Assembly (NCBI GenBank): GCA_016706595.1
Contig: JADJJH010000003.1
Span: forward strand, 372,001 to 436,000
DNA length: 64,000 nt
Source of the DNA: Bacteroidota bacterium
GTDB taxonomy: Bacteria; Bacteroidota; Bacteroidia; Chitinophagales; Chitinophagaceae
Reading direction: 5' to 3'
Shown piece by piece: positions 7,690 to 17,496 of this stretch. The notes below the pieces were generated by a model. It was given only the letters and a program-made list of their open reading frames with translations, made no database searches and was not told the DNA's origin. Made by a program: the position numbers and the translations under genes. Within the stretch, counting starts at the first letter, position 1. Each line of letters starts with the position of its first letter.

Positions 7690-10035
7690 ATGAGAAAACA
7701 TGTAGCCATATGTCTTTTTTGTTTTGCCATGTATTTCTCAAATCATATCAAGGCACAAACCCTTATTAATTGGGAATGGCAAAATGTTACCAATATCTCA
7801 TATCAGGACCTTGAATTTAAAAACAACTTTATTTATTCGGTTGGAAATTTTACCGCTGACTCAGTTACATTAGGATCGAATACTTATGTGAATGCAGGAG
7901 ATACAGATATTATTATTTGTAAAATGGACACCTTAGGAAATATTATCTGGAGCAAGCATGTTGGAAGTAGTAACAACGAATCATTGAATAGTATTTATGT
8001 TGATAATAATGATAATGTTTTAGTTATTGGTAAAATGCAAGGAACTCTGAATGTTAGTCCATTTACTTTAAATAGTATTGGAGGAGTTGATATCTTGATG
8101 ATAAAATGCGATTCAGTAGGTAATGTTTTATTAGCTAAAAATGTAGGTACTTTAGGTTATGATGAAGGATATGATATTACCTGCGATTATAATAATGATA
8201 TTTATGCAGTAGGAAGAAAAGACACAAATAACCTAATTTTTGCCGCAACAAATAATGCTTATAATAATGCTATACTTAAATGGTCATCGAGCGGAACTGA
8301 AGTTTCTATGCAATATATGCGAGGTGGTTTGGTCGGACTACCGGCTTCGGCTTCTACTTATTTAATTAAATACTCAGATTACGATTCAACACTTATCATT
8401 GGAGGAGGCTTTTATAGTGGAAGCGCCCTCACCACATATTATTCTATCTGCCATTCATCCAATACAAGTCTTTATGCAACCATCTTTGCGAGTCCTTCAT
8501 GGGGCTGGGTGAATGGATACTATTTATGCAAAACCAACCTCAACGGCTTTGCTAAAAAAATATACGGATGCGCCCCATCGAATGTATCAGGGATTTACGA
8601 TTTGGCCACAAACCCAGTTAACGGCGATTTTTATTTTTCAGACCGAGTTCATTGGCCTCTTTCCGTAAGCGATTATAACCATTGGATAAAAGGCGATACT
8701 AGTTTTGCAAATTTTACCAATCTGCCAATTAACTTATCTTCAAATCCAATGCCGCCTGCTGGAACATATGGAGCCCCCTTGAAAATAAATTATTTCAATG
8801 GCTCGCTTTATGGTTTACTTTATCAAACACATCTTACCTCAAACATATCTTGTTCAGATTATTATTCGGCAACATTGAATTTGAGTACAAATGTTTCTGA
8901 ATTGAAGAATTTAGATTATGGGCAAACGTATACTAGCGGTGTAGGTTTTAATGGAACCTTTTGTATGGGAAGTAATAATACAATTGGTAAAAGCTGCCAG
9001 GCAAATTGTGCTGTGCAAGCTTTTAGTATTAGCCCTGCTCCAGATGTAAACATTTGTCCAAACTCAAATATTCAAATTGGTGGTAATCCTTGTTTTTATG
9101 CAAACGGGGGTTCCCAATCCTATACTTATAGTTGGCAACCTACTATCGGTTTAAATAACCCCAATATATCCAATCCAATAGTTTCAAATTTAACAAGCAG
9201 TATTACTTATACTGTTACAATCACCGACCAAGGAACCAATATCGGATACGATACGATAAATGTTACTTTGAACAGTACTAATAGCGGAAATTCATCGGTC
9301 ACTGCATGTAATTTTTATAATTGGGGTGGAACTAACTACACCACCACCGGAATCTATACACATACTTTCACAAACGCAAATGGTTGCGACAGTATTCATA
9401 CCTTAAATCTAATAGTGAATCTGGGTAATTACATATTCTTAAATGTAAGCGCTTGTGCTAGTTACAATTGGAATGGAATAACTTACACAATCAGTGGTGC
9501 TTATTCAAATACCTTCACAAATGTAAATGGTTGCGACAGCATCATCAACTTATACCTAACCATACATACCATCGATACCTCCATAACTCAAGTGAGTAAT
9601 TCCCTTACTGCAAACCAAACCAGTGCAACGTATCAATGGATGTCTTGCAATCCGGATGTTATATTAGTTGGCGAAACCGGACAAAACTTTATCGCAACCG
9701 CAAATGGTGATTATGCGGTAATCATCAACAAAAATGCTTGTACCGATACTTCAAATTGTTTCACCGTGAGTAATGTGGGCTTAGAAGATTTGTCTGCCAT
9801 GAATGGTCATTTAATAGTTTACCCAAATCCAGCATCAAATACAATTCATGTAAATTGGAATTTTGTAAGCAACAAGTCTACTACTTTAAAATTGTATAAT
9901 GTAATGGGACAACTTATTTATACTTCAGTAATCCCTCCGCATCAATTTGCAGCAACCATTGATGTAAGTCATTTCGCGCAAGGGGTTTATTATTTGAAAT
10001 GTGGCGAGATAAGTAGAAAGGTGATTGTTGAATAG
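7690..10035 (+). CDS. Secreted T9SS cargo protein with beta-propeller-like repeats
   Basis: The start was set at MRKHVAICLFCFAMYF, which gives a clean signal peptide ending near IKAQT; the frame extends 30 codons further up without one. The N-terminal half carries SBBP-type propeller repeats (for example MDTLGNIIWSKHVG, then NVLVIGKMQG). A PKD/Ig-like region with TYSWQPTIGLNNP follows, then two near-identical cysteine repeats with the motif ACxxYNW...GCDSI. The C-terminus (YPNPASNTIHVNW to KVIVE) is the type A T9SS sorting domain, which directs export through the outer membrane. No enzymatic motif is visible; an adhesin or surface-layer role is likely. Confidence 0.85.
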   Translation: MRKHVAICLFCFAMYFSNHIKAQTLINWEWQNVTNISYQDLEFKNNFIYSVGNFTADSVTLGSNTYVNAGDTDIIICKMDTLGNIIWSKHVGSSNNESLNSIYVDNNDNVLVIGKMQGTLNVSPFTLNSIGGVDILMIKCDSVGNVLLAKNVGTLGYDEGYDITCDYNNDIYAVGRKDTNNLIFAATNNAYNNAILKWSSSGTEVSMQYMRGGLVGLPASASTYLIKYSDYDSTLIIGGGFYSGSALTTYYSICHSSNTSLYATIFASPSWGWVNGYYLCKTNLNGFAKKIYGCAPSNVSGIYDLATNPVNGDFYFSDRVHWPLSVSDYNHWIKGDTSFANFTNLPINLSSNPMPPAGTYGAPLKINYFNGSLYGLLYQTHLTSNISCSDYYSATLNLSTNVSELKNLDYGQTYTSGVGFNGTFCMGSNNTIGKSCQANCAVQAFSISPAPDVNICPNSNIQIGGNPCFYANGGSQSYTYSWQPTIGLNNPNISNPIVSNLTSSITYTVTITDQGTNIGYDTINVTLNSTNSGNSSVTACNFYNWGGTNYTTTGIYTHTFTNANGCDSIHTLNLIVNLGNYIFLNVSACASYNWNGITYTISGAYSNTFTNVNGCDSIINLYLTIHTIDTSITQVSNSLTANQTSATYQWMSCNPDVILVGETGQNFIATANGDYAVIINKNACTDTSNCFTVSNVGLEDLSAMNGHLIVYPNPASNTIHVNWNFVSNKSTTLKLYNVMGQLIYTSVIPPHQFAATIDVSHFAQGVYYLKCGEISRKVIVE

Positions 10036-10112
10036 TGCGAAATAAGAGGTTAAATCAAACTGCATTTCTGACCGCCTTTAATTAAGACTTATCAATGTTA
10101 TTATATGCAGAA

Positions 10113-10997
10113 TCAAGTATTGCTTACAAAGGCAACTTCATGTGCAATGCCATGCTTATTCATTAGCGTTTCAAGTGTAGATGGATGCACACCAATTCCC
10201 AAATTTAAAAATTGATTTTCTTCGATGCCAATACCGTTTTTTTGCACCGTGCCTGAATAACCTAAATGAATAGTTAGGTTTTGTGATTGCACGGCATATA
10301 CATTTCCTTGCGTGTCAAATATGGGTCCACCACTTTGTCCTTTTAAACCGGGAGATGAAGTTTCGAGAAATAAAATATCCATGCCATCTGATGATTTCCC
10401 TTTTAAAAAATTACGTGTATACATGCCTTCAATTGGAAATAAAGGGATGGGTAATAAATTCGGGGGCAAAATAAATTGCTGGGTAGCCACATCAAAGTTT
10501 GCCTTAAACTCAACAAAAGGATAACCTAATTTGCATAAACTTACGCCTGGATTAATGCCGGCGGTCTGCATTATTTTAGGATACAGTGTATTTTCAGGAA
10601 TACCACTTGGGTCCATTTTAAAAAAGGCGATATCGTGTTCGCCGTAAATAAAATTTTCAAGAATTTGAATTACTCTTCCGCTTAGTAAAATAGCATAATG
10701 CGTAATCCATTTCGGATTATATTCAAGTGCTTTTATTTGTTGTTGTTTCTCACTCTCATTCAAACTTGCACCATTTTGTATCATGGCCACTCGATTATGA
10801 TAATCTTGTATCAGTGATTGATGTTGATTGTATCCAAAAACCGCACTAAAATTATGTGCAGCTGTCATTGCCCATCCTTCAGCGTTAATCATAACAAACG
10901 ACCCCAATCCACTATCCACGGTGCCATCCATATATCGCATACAAATTATGAAAGGTTGGGTATAACGCGTTGCTTTAAGATAGGCTTGTTGAAACAT
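10113..10997 (-). CDS. Trypsin-like serine peptidase (S1 family), no signal peptide
   Basis: The protein has 294 residues. The catalytic triad can be read as His in MTAAHNFS, Asp in GEHDIAFFKMD and Ser in LKGQSGGPIFD. The N-terminus (MFQQAYLKATRYTQPF) is not a signal peptide and there is no membrane segment, so the enzyme appears cytoplasmic. That is uncommon for this fold, whose bacterial members are usually periplasmic DegP-type proteases; no PDZ domain is present. It may be a bacterial stress or defence-type trypsin, but no partner gene supports that. It is convergent with the T9SS gene before it. Confidence 0.8.
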   Translation of the reverse strand: MFQQAYLKATRYTQPFIICMRYMDGTVDSGLGSFVMINAEGWAMTAAHNFSAVFGYNQHQSLIQDYHNRVAMIQNGASLNESEKQQQIKALEYNPKWITHYAILLSGRVIQILENFIYGEHDIAFFKMDPSGIPENTLYPKIMQTAGINPGVSLCKLGYPFVEFKANFDVATQQFILPPNLLPIPLFPIEGMYTRNFLKGKSSDGMDILFLETSSPGLKGQSGGPIFDTQGNVYAVQSQNLTIHLGYSGTVQKNGIGIEENQFLNLGIGVHPSTLETLMNKHGIAHEVAFVSNT

Positions 10998-11134
10998 AAA
11001 AAATAATTGTGCTCAAATGTAGAGGGCTTTTATTGAAGCAACAAATGAATTGAATACTTCAAACAAATGTTCATTGCAAAATGAGTTGTAACCTGATTCA
11101 AGCTTACAAAGTAAAACGTTTAATCAAGCGATAT

Positions 11135-13060
11135 CTACTTATTCATCGTTGCCAAAAACTCTTCATTGCTTTTGGTTGATCGCATTTGCATTAAAATAAA
11201 ATTCATGGCTTCTTCAGGATTCATATCACCAAGATGCTTACGAAGGATATACATTTTATTCATGATTTCTTTATCCAATAATAAATCATCACGACGAGTT
11301 GATGAAGCCATGATATCGATAGCAGGGTATATACGCTTATTGGCTAAACGTCTATCAAGTTGTAATTCCATGTTACCGGTACCTTTAAACTCTTCAAATA
11401 TCACCTCATCCATTTTACTTCCTGTATCAATTAAGGCAGTTGCTAAAATAGTTAATGAGCCGCCATTTTCAATTTTACGAGCCGCACCAAAAAATTGTTT
11501 TGGCTTTTGCATCGCATTGGCTTCAACACCACCACTTAATACTTTACCCGATGATGGGGCAGTGGTATTGTGCGCACGTGCTAAACGGGTGATACTATCT
11601 AATAAGATGACCACATCGTGTCCGACTTCTACTAATCGTTTTGCTTTTTGCAAGGCAATGGTTGAAACTTTTACATGCTTTTCGGCAGGTTCGTCAAAAG
11701 TGGATGAGATAACTTCAGCCTTTACACTTCGTTCCATATCGGTAACTTCCTCAGGACGTTCATCAACCAATACAATCATCAAATAACATTCGGGGTGATT
11801 CGCAGCAATGGCATTAGCTACTTCTTTTAATAAAACCGTTTTACCTGTTTTGGGTTGCGCAACAATTAATCCTCTTTGTCCTTTCCCGATAGGTGAAAAC
11901 AAATCCATAATACGCGTACTGAAATTATTTGGCGTAGTGGTTAAATTTAATTTTTCGTAAGGAAACAAGGGAGTTAAATAATCGAAGGGTACACGATCAC
12001 GAATTTCATCAGGTGATTTATCATTGATTGAAGTAACCTTAGTAAGTGCAAAATATTTTTCACCTTCTTTTGGCGGGCGTACACTTCCGATAACTGTATC
12101 ACCTGTTTTTAATCCAAATAATTTTACTTGCGATGGAGACACATATACATCATCCGGTGAGCTTAAATAATCATAATCACTTGAGCGAAGAAAGCCATAG
12201 CCATCAGGCATCATTTCAAGTACACCTTCAGAATCTATTTGGCCATCAAATTCGAGATTGAATTTAGGTACTTGTTTTACCTTCACTTCAGCTTCAATTA
12301 CCGGCGTGGCTGTTACTTGAACTGTTTCGCGAACAGGGTTTTGGCGTTCAACTTGAATATTAGGTTTTGGTGCTATTTTATCAGCATGCGGTGCTCGAGG
12401 ATGTGGGTGTTTTGGCAATGGCTTTTCGGTTATTTTGGAAGAGCTATCTAATAACTCTTCGCTTTTTGTTTCACTACCATTGGCTTGTGATTGCGCTAAG
12501 GCAAGAGCTTGCTTTGCTTCTCGAGCCGCCACTTCAGCTTGATGCTTTTCGTTCATACGGGCAATAATCGCTTCGACATTGTTCAGCACTTTTGCATCCG
12601 CTTTGGCTGCAGGTGGTGCTTCGGTTTTTGCAGGAACTTCTGTTTGCTGTGTTTCAGATTTTGTTGCTGATTTCTTAGCGCGAACAGGTTTTTCAGGAGC
12701 ACTTACCTTCTCAGAAACCACAACAGGTGTTTCGTCTTTTGCAACTTCTGCATTTGCAGGTTTTGCCTTAGCAGACTTAGTCGGTTTTTCTGTTACTTCT
12801 TTTGCAACTTCTTTAGTTGCGTCCTTTTTAGCAACCGGTTTTTTCTCTTTTACCGGTTTTTCTATGGCTTCAGATTTTGCAACTTTTGGCGCGGCGGCTT
12901 TCTTAGGCTTCGATATAGGCAAAATCGCTTGTGCATCTAAAATTTTATAAATTAAAGATTGCTTGTCAATTTCCTTGGCATCTTTGATGTCAAGTTTTTT
13001 TGCAATATCAAGTAATTCTGGAACGATCATTTCGTTCAATTGAAGAATGTCAAAATTCAT
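11135..13060 (-). CDS. rho: Transcription termination factor Rho
   Basis: Rho is a hexameric RNA-dependent ATPase that ends transcription. The start at MNFDILQLNEMIVPEL matches the Rho N-terminal domain; the longer frame adds 51 unlikely residues. Residues of about 50-290 are a long Ala/Lys/Glu-rich low-complexity insertion, typical of Bacteroidota Rho. After it come the RNA-binding domain (EMMPDGYGFLRS), Walker A (AQPKTGKTVLLKE), Walker B (VVILLDSITRLARA), the Q/R-loops and GTGNMELQLDRRLA. At 641 residues the size fits this group. Confidence 0.96.
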   Translation of the reverse strand: MNFDILQLNEMIVPELLDIAKKLDIKDAKEIDKQSLIYKILDAQAILPISKPKKAAAPKVAKSEAIEKPVKEKKPVAKKDATKEVAKEVTEKPTKSAKAKPANAEVAKDETPVVVSEKVSAPEKPVRAKKSATKSETQQTEVPAKTEAPPAAKADAKVLNNVEAIIARMNEKHQAEVAAREAKQALALAQSQANGSETKSEELLDSSSKITEKPLPKHPHPRAPHADKIAPKPNIQVERQNPVRETVQVTATPVIEAEVKVKQVPKFNLEFDGQIDSEGVLEMMPDGYGFLRSSDYDYLSSPDDVYVSPSQVKLFGLKTGDTVIGSVRPPKEGEKYFALTKVTSINDKSPDEIRDRVPFDYLTPLFPYEKLNLTTTPNNFSTRIMDLFSPIGKGQRGLIVAQPKTGKTVLLKEVANAIAANHPECYLMIVLVDERPEEVTDMERSVKAEVISSTFDEPAEKHVKVSTIALQKAKRLVEVGHDVVILLDSITRLARAHNTTAPSSGKVLSGGVEANAMQKPKQFFGAARKIENGGSLTILATALIDTGSKMDEVIFEEFKGTGNMELQLDRRLANKRIYPAIDIMASSTRRDDLLLDKEIMNKMYILRKHLGDMNPEEAMNFILMQMRSTKSNEEFLATMNK

Positions 13061-13438
13061 ACGTAAGGAATATTTTCGTCGGTAACGAACAAAATAAAAA
13101 AATAAAGAGGGAGTTATTTTGAAGTAGAAAGGAACTTGCGATAAAACTGTATACAATGTTAAAAACCTCAGCTCGCTTTCCGATGCAAGAATACACCAGA
13201 ATATCAGAAACACAAAATATTTTTATAAAAGTAAATCCTTGGTTTTACCTCTATGCTGATATGGGATATTTTAAGTATTATCTCAATAAATTTTTAAGTA
13301 CGGCTAATGACTAAATAATCGAGGTATTTATATTTTTCAAACCCTAGGGCTATCGTGAGCACTTACCATAGGCAAATAAGGAGGTCATGTTCAATTGGCA
13401 TGCTTGTCGTGATGCAAAAGAGATCCTTAGAGAAATCC

Positions 13439-14410
13439 TTATTTTTTTGAAGATGTCTTTGTAAATCGATCATCAGTTAATGCGTGGAGGTAAGATTCTA
13501 AATCTTGTTTTTCCTGTTCTGTTAAACCAATATGCAAAGGCAAGATGGTATCTCGATACAAAGTTTGCTTCATAAACTTATTCGGCTCGTCGTAGTAATC
13601 AATAACTTCTCGTAGGGTTTTAAAGATGCCATTATGCATATAGGGTGCAGTGATGGCAACATTTCTTAAGCCTGGTATTTTAAACTTGCCAATATCAAGC
13701 AAGTTTTTCGTGACATGATATCGCCCACTATCATTGAATACTTTCCCGTCAAATAATCCAATATTGCGATATTCGTCCGAAGTAAAATCAGGGGTAAAAT
13801 GGCAGTCGAAACAACGCGTTCTATTGCTTGTAAATAATTCTCTTCCTCGCATTTGCTGAGTGGTAAGTCCGTTTGGCAAATCATTGAGCCATCTATCATT
13901 AGGTGTTTGATCGGTTTCCAAACTTCTTTCAAATGCAGCAATGCAGTCTACAATACTTGCACTATCCGGAGCTTTTTGATAAAGTTGTTTGAATAATAGA
14001 TAATATTCCTGGTTGCTTTGAATTCGTTTAACTGCTTCTTTAAATGGAAGGTTCATTTCATTTGGGTTTTCAACCGGACCAACTACCTGTGCTTCTAACG
14101 ATTTTGCTCTGCCATCCCAAAAAAATTCATCACGCATCGCCATATTCATCACTGAAGGAGTATTTCTTGCGGTAAATTTTCCGTTTACACCCTTGCTAAA
14201 TGCCATAGTATCTGCAAAGGCAAATTCGGGTTTATGACAACTTGCACAGCTGATGCTATAATCGGAGGAAAGTATTTTATCGAAAAAAAGTTTCTCACCT
14301 AAGTGTTCCTTTGTAAGGGTGCTTACTGTATCTTTTGGTTTATAAGAAGATGTAATCAGACAAATAAAAATGGCTATTACTAGGGTAGGTATGTAAAAAG
14401 TTTTCGACAT
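13439..14410 (-). CDS. Di-heme cytochrome c peroxidase family protein (CCP/MauG)
   Basis: The 323-residue protein begins with a signal peptide or anchor (about residues 1-22), so it is periplasmic. Two c-type heme sites are visible, CASCH at residues 55-59 and CFDCH at residues 200-204. ARNTPSVMNM, FFWDGRAKSLEAQ and APYMHNGIFKTLREVIDYY are family hallmarks. These enzymes reduce hydrogen peroxide with electrons from cytochrome c, or oxidise other substrates in the MauG branch. Which branch applies cannot be decided here. Its start lies 36 bases from the divergent trmH. Confidence 0.9.
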   Translation of the reverse strand: MSKTFYIPTLVIAIFICLITSSYKPKDTVSTLTKEHLGEKLFFDKILSSDYSISCASCHKPEFAFADTMAFSKGVNGKFTARNTPSVMNMAMRDEFFWDGRAKSLEAQVVGPVENPNEMNLPFKEAVKRIQSNQEYYLLFKQLYQKAPDSASIVDCIAAFERSLETDQTPNDRWLNDLPNGLTTQQMRGRELFTSNRTRCFDCHFTPDFTSDEYRNIGLFDGKVFNDSGRYHVTKNLLDIGKFKIPGLRNVAITAPYMHNGIFKTLREVIDYYDEPNKFMKQTLYRDTILPLHIGLTEQEKQDLESYLHALTDDRFTKTSSKK

Positions 14411-14446
14411 TTGAAGGCAAAACTATTAAAATTAGCTTAAGATTCG

Positions 14447-15064
14447 ATGAAACTTCTAACACAGTATGGATTGCCAATGAATGAGGCAAGGGAAGAAAAG
14501 GTAGTGAATGTAATTAGTCATCGTCAAAATGATATTACCATAGTATTAGAAAATATTCATGATCCACACAATGTCTCAGCCATTTTAAGAAGTTGCGACG
14601 CTATAGGCATTATGGAGGTTTTTATTTTGAATACCAAAGAAAATCTGTTTCGCAATTTCGATCGGCGAAAAAGTGCCAGCGCACATAAATGGATGATGAT
14701 ACATCAATTTACCGATGCGGAAACTTGCTTTAAGGAAGTAAAGAAGAAATATCATAAAGTATACTCAACTTTTTTAAGCAATGATGCCAGAGATTTATAT
14801 GAACTTAATTTTTGCGAACCAATGGCCTTAGTTTTTGGAAATGAAAAAGATGGAATTTCAGAAGAAACCCTAGCTTTTTGTGATACGAATTTTATGATTC
14901 CTCAAGTGGGCATGATTAGTTCTTTAAATGTTTCAGTGGCTTGTGCTGTATGCTTGTACGAGGCTTTTCGGCAAAAACAATTAGCGCATCATTATGATTT
15001 TATAAAATTAAATAATGACGAACAGAAAGAATTACTAAGTTATTGGGATATGAAGAAGGGTTAA
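14447..15064 (+). CDS. trmH: tRNA (guanosine-2'-O-)-methyltransferase, TrmH-like SpoU family
   Basis: The 205-residue protein carries the three SPOUT motifs: ENIHDPHNVSAILRSCDA (motif 1), ALVFGNEKDGIS (motif 2) and IPQVGMISSLNVSVACAV (motif 3), which form the knotted S-adenosylmethionine site. The most likely role is 2'-O-methylation of G18 in tRNA. The N-terminal KVVSHRQ-like basic segment agrees with TrmH rather than with the 23S rRNA enzyme RlmB. Monocistronic. Confidence 0.85.
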   Translation: MKLLTQYGLPMNEAREEKVVNVISHRQNDITIVLENIHDPHNVSAILRSCDAIGIMEVFILNTKENLFRNFDRRKSASAHKWMMIHQFTDAETCFKEVKKKYHKVYSTFLSNDARDLYELNFCEPMALVFGNEKDGISEETLAFCDTNFMIPQVGMISSLNVSVACAVCLYEAFRQKQLAHHYDFIKLNNDEQKELLSYWDMKKG

Positions 15065-15404
15065 AGCGCATACATTTTAATTAATAATTAAGTTTGCGAT
15101 TCGAATTCCATTTGCTTAAAAGCCATTTATATAGGATTGATATATATACAAATTGAAGTTAAATTAGAAAATCCTTAATATTTTTGTTAATTTAATTGAA
15201 AATCCGATTTATGTTTATTAAATTTACGGATATATTTCTCGAATTTAAACAAATATTGAAAATAATTAATTGCTTTGAACTCAACATTTTAAACCAAAAC
15301 TACTTGAAATAAACCAATCGAATTATTGTTTATACAACAGATAACTCGGTTGGATATTAATAGAAATCAATTTTCACCAAATAATAAATATAAAAACAAA
15401 CACA
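15065..15404. other. AT-rich upstream region of the IPTL-CTERM gene
   Basis: No coding frame is visible in 340 very AT-rich bases. A perfect -7 box TATTTTTG lies at 15179-15186 on the plus strand with a weak upstream ATTG. If used, it would give a leader of about 210 bases. Nothing else is recognisable. Confidence 0.45.
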
Positions 15405-16652
15405 ATGAAAACAACTAACAAAAACAATTTTTTAAAGGTAGCAGCATTTTCGTTGCTTACACTGTGCTCGATTTCTTCGTTTGCACAACCAGCACCTGGA
15501 TCTCCAGCATATGATGCTTGGAAAATGTCACAAGTAGCTCCTGGTCCTTCTGCTCCATTAGGCGGCACCGTAAACGCTCCAACAGGTTCAGCACCAGGAT
15601 GCTTTTTTGCGCCGGATGCCTCTTATTCAACCTTAGCTGGTAACGATGATGGATCAACAGGTTTAATTGCATTGCCATTTACATTTAATTTGTATGGCAC
15701 AGCTTACACTTCATGCTATATTAATAACAATGGTAATATAACTTTTGGAGGTCCAACTGGTGCTTTCTCTTCATCTGGCTTTCCAACCACTGGATTTCCA
15801 ATGGTAGCACCATTTTGGGCTGATGTGGATACACGATGCGGTTCTTTGATGCATTATAAAGTGGAGTCTAATCGCTTAATCGTTTCTTGGCCAGGCGTAG
15901 GTGTATTTCCTGCCAGTTGTGCATTATTGAATACCTTTCAAATGATTATTTCTGATGGTACCGATCCAGCAATTGGAATAGGCAATAATGTAGCCTTTTA
16001 TTATGGAGATATGCAATGGACTACCGGCAGTGCCTCAGGTGGTTCAGGTGGCTTTGGTGGTGTACCGGCAACTGCGGGAATTAACGCAGGAAATGGCGTT
16101 GATTACGTGCAAATCGGTCGCTTTGATGCAAACAATGGATCTTATGATGGTGGTGGCGGAAATAATGATGGTGTAAATTACCTTGATTATGAGTGTTTCA
16201 CTTTTAACGCATCTGGTTCTGGTAACCTTCCTCCATCAGTAAGCGGCGCGCCTGCAGGAAATGTAATTAATATTCCTTACGGTACAACCTCTACTTTATT
16301 ATTATCATTCTTACCTCCAGAAGTTGCACAACAGGTATCTACGTTAATTAACACAGGCGGACTATGCAATACTGTTGTGAATTTTAATACATCAGGTGCT
16401 GTTTCAAACACAAGTGTATCTATAACAGGAGATGCTTGTAATGTTGGAACACATCATATCATTTATACAGCTACTGATAATTTCGGCACACCAGCTAGTA
16501 CAGTTGTAGATATTACCGTAAATGTATTACCACCATCAAACGTACCTACTATGTCTGAATGGTCATTGATAATTTTGTCATTACTTTCTTTAGCCATCGG
16601 TATGGTATTTATCTATCGCCGACAAACTAGTTTTTCTTTCGCTAAGAAATAA
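15405..16652 (+). CDS. Secreted nidogen-like-domain protein with IPTL-CTERM sorting signal
   Basis: The 415-residue protein has a signal peptide (about residues 1-27, ending SSFAQ). A NIDO-type domain follows (about 60-275) with INNNGNITFGGP, MVAPFWADVDTR, FYYGDMQWTTGSASGG and a Gly-rich stretch. After a spacer domain comes the C-terminal signal VPTMSEWSLIIL, a hydrophobic helix, and YRRQ (residues 380-408). This is the tripartite IPTLxxW-type sorting signal handled by exosortases, not a T9SS domain. The tail continues about nine residues past the arginines. An exosortase gene lies next downstream, so this is its likely dedicated substrate. It has its own terminator. Confidence 0.85.
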   Translation: MKTTNKNNFLKVAAFSLLTLCSISSFAQPAPGSPAYDAWKMSQVAPGPSAPLGGTVNAPTGSAPGCFFAPDASYSTLAGNDDGSTGLIALPFTFNLYGTAYTSCYINNNGNITFGGPTGAFSSSGFPTTGFPMVAPFWADVDTRCGSLMHYKVESNRLIVSWPGVGVFPASCALLNTFQMIISDGTDPAIGIGNNVAFYYGDMQWTTGSASGGSGGFGGVPATAGINAGNGVDYVQIGRFDANNGSYDGGGGNNDGVNYLDYECFTFNASGSGNLPPSVSGAPAGNVINIPYGTTSTLLLSFLPPEVAQQVSTLINTGGLCNTVVNFNTSGAVSNTSVSITGDACNVGTHHIIYTATDNFGTPASTVVDITVNVLPPSNVPTMSEWSLIILSLLSLAIGMVFIYRRQTSFSFAKK

Positions 16653-16678
16653 TTTCAAAAACAAAGAATAAATATTTT

Positions 16679-16716
16679 ATCAGGAGTGTCTAAAAAGATA
16701 CTCCTGATTTTTTTTT
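16679..16716 (+). terminator. Intrinsic terminator of the IPTL-CTERM gene
   Basis: The arms ATCAGGAGT and ACTCCTGAT pair around GTCTAAAAAGAT-type loop bases and are followed by nine T. It separates the abundant substrate message from the exosortase gene about 200 bases further on. Confidence 0.88.
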
Positions 16717-16911
16717 AACCAAAGTATGTAAGGTTATCGTGTATTTTCTTTTATAGATAAAAAGCAAAAGCAAATGCAAGAAAAATTATGGGATAAAATT
16801 TTCTTTTGAGGTCATACTTTGTATATTTATCTTCGTTATACAACCAATCGAAATTCACTTCATCAAATAATTAAACAAGCCATTTTTATGGTTTGATGAA
16901 ACCTAGTAAAA

Positions 16912-17496
16912 ATGAAAGATAAAACCACACAAGGTTCTAAAGCCAAGATTTCAACAAAAGAGATTCATCAAAAAAGTATACCAAAATCGAAAGTCTTAGT
17001 TCGTTTTCTTGGGTTGTTTGCTTTGCTTTTTATTGGATTCGAATTATGCTATTTTAACGACTTTCTCTATAACCATTTCTTTTTGGCTATCAATAAGTCC
17101 TTCGCTTTTTTAACTGCTAAGTCCCTCACTCTATTAGGTATTCCTTCTAAAAGTATGGCCGATAGTATTGCCAATGAAAAATTTTCAATAACGGTAAAAC
17201 AAGGATGTGATAGTATGGAGGCGTTAGCTATTTTTGTTTGCGGTGTAATGGCATTTCCATCTAATCTAAAAGTAAAATTATATGGCTTGTTGATTGGGAC
17301 ATTCATTATTTTTGGTTTTAATTTGATACGACTTATAAGTTTGTTTTGGATCGGATTGAATCACCATGATTTATTTGATTTATTTCATCTCGAAATCTGG
17401 CAAGGATTTTTTATCATTCTCTCCATTGTGCTATGGGTACTATGGGTATTAAAGGCAAGTCAACCCAATAAAACCATTGAACATGCTACAACCTAA
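16912..17496 (+). CDS. Exosortase/archaeosortase family transpeptidase, XrtH-like
   Basis: This 194-residue integral membrane protein has about five helices. The three residues of the exosortase active site are in place: Cys99 in KQGCDSMEAL, Arg140 in FNLIRLISL and His159 in DLFHLEIWQG. It is a short form without an extra domain. The preceding gene has an IPTL-type C-terminal signal, whose known partner in other phyla is exosortase H; the assignment to that subtype is inferred from this pairing. It would cleave and transfer the signal-bearing protein at the membrane. The N-terminal 25 residues are Lys/Ser-rich and cytoplasmic. The next gene overlaps it by 14 bases. Confidence 0.85.
   Translation: MKDKTTQGSKAKISTKEIHQKSIPKSKVLVRFLGLFALLFIGFELCYFNDFLYNHFFLAINKSFAFLTAKSLTLLGIPSKSMADSIANEKFSITVKQGCDSMEALAIFVCGVMAFPSNLKVKLYGLLIGTFIIFGFNLIRLISLFWIGLNHHDLFDLFHLEIWQGFFIILSIVLWVLWVLKASQPNKTIEHATT

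Noticed and set aside
11166..11786. 206-codon open frame antisense to rho
   Set aside because: It lies wholly within the conserved rho core on the other strand, has no family motif, and is a shadow of rho codon use.
13156..13314. 52-codon plus-strand open frame upstream of rho
   Set aside because: It lies in the rho promoter region, has no recognisable motif and no clear promoter of its own. Kept only as a remote possibility.
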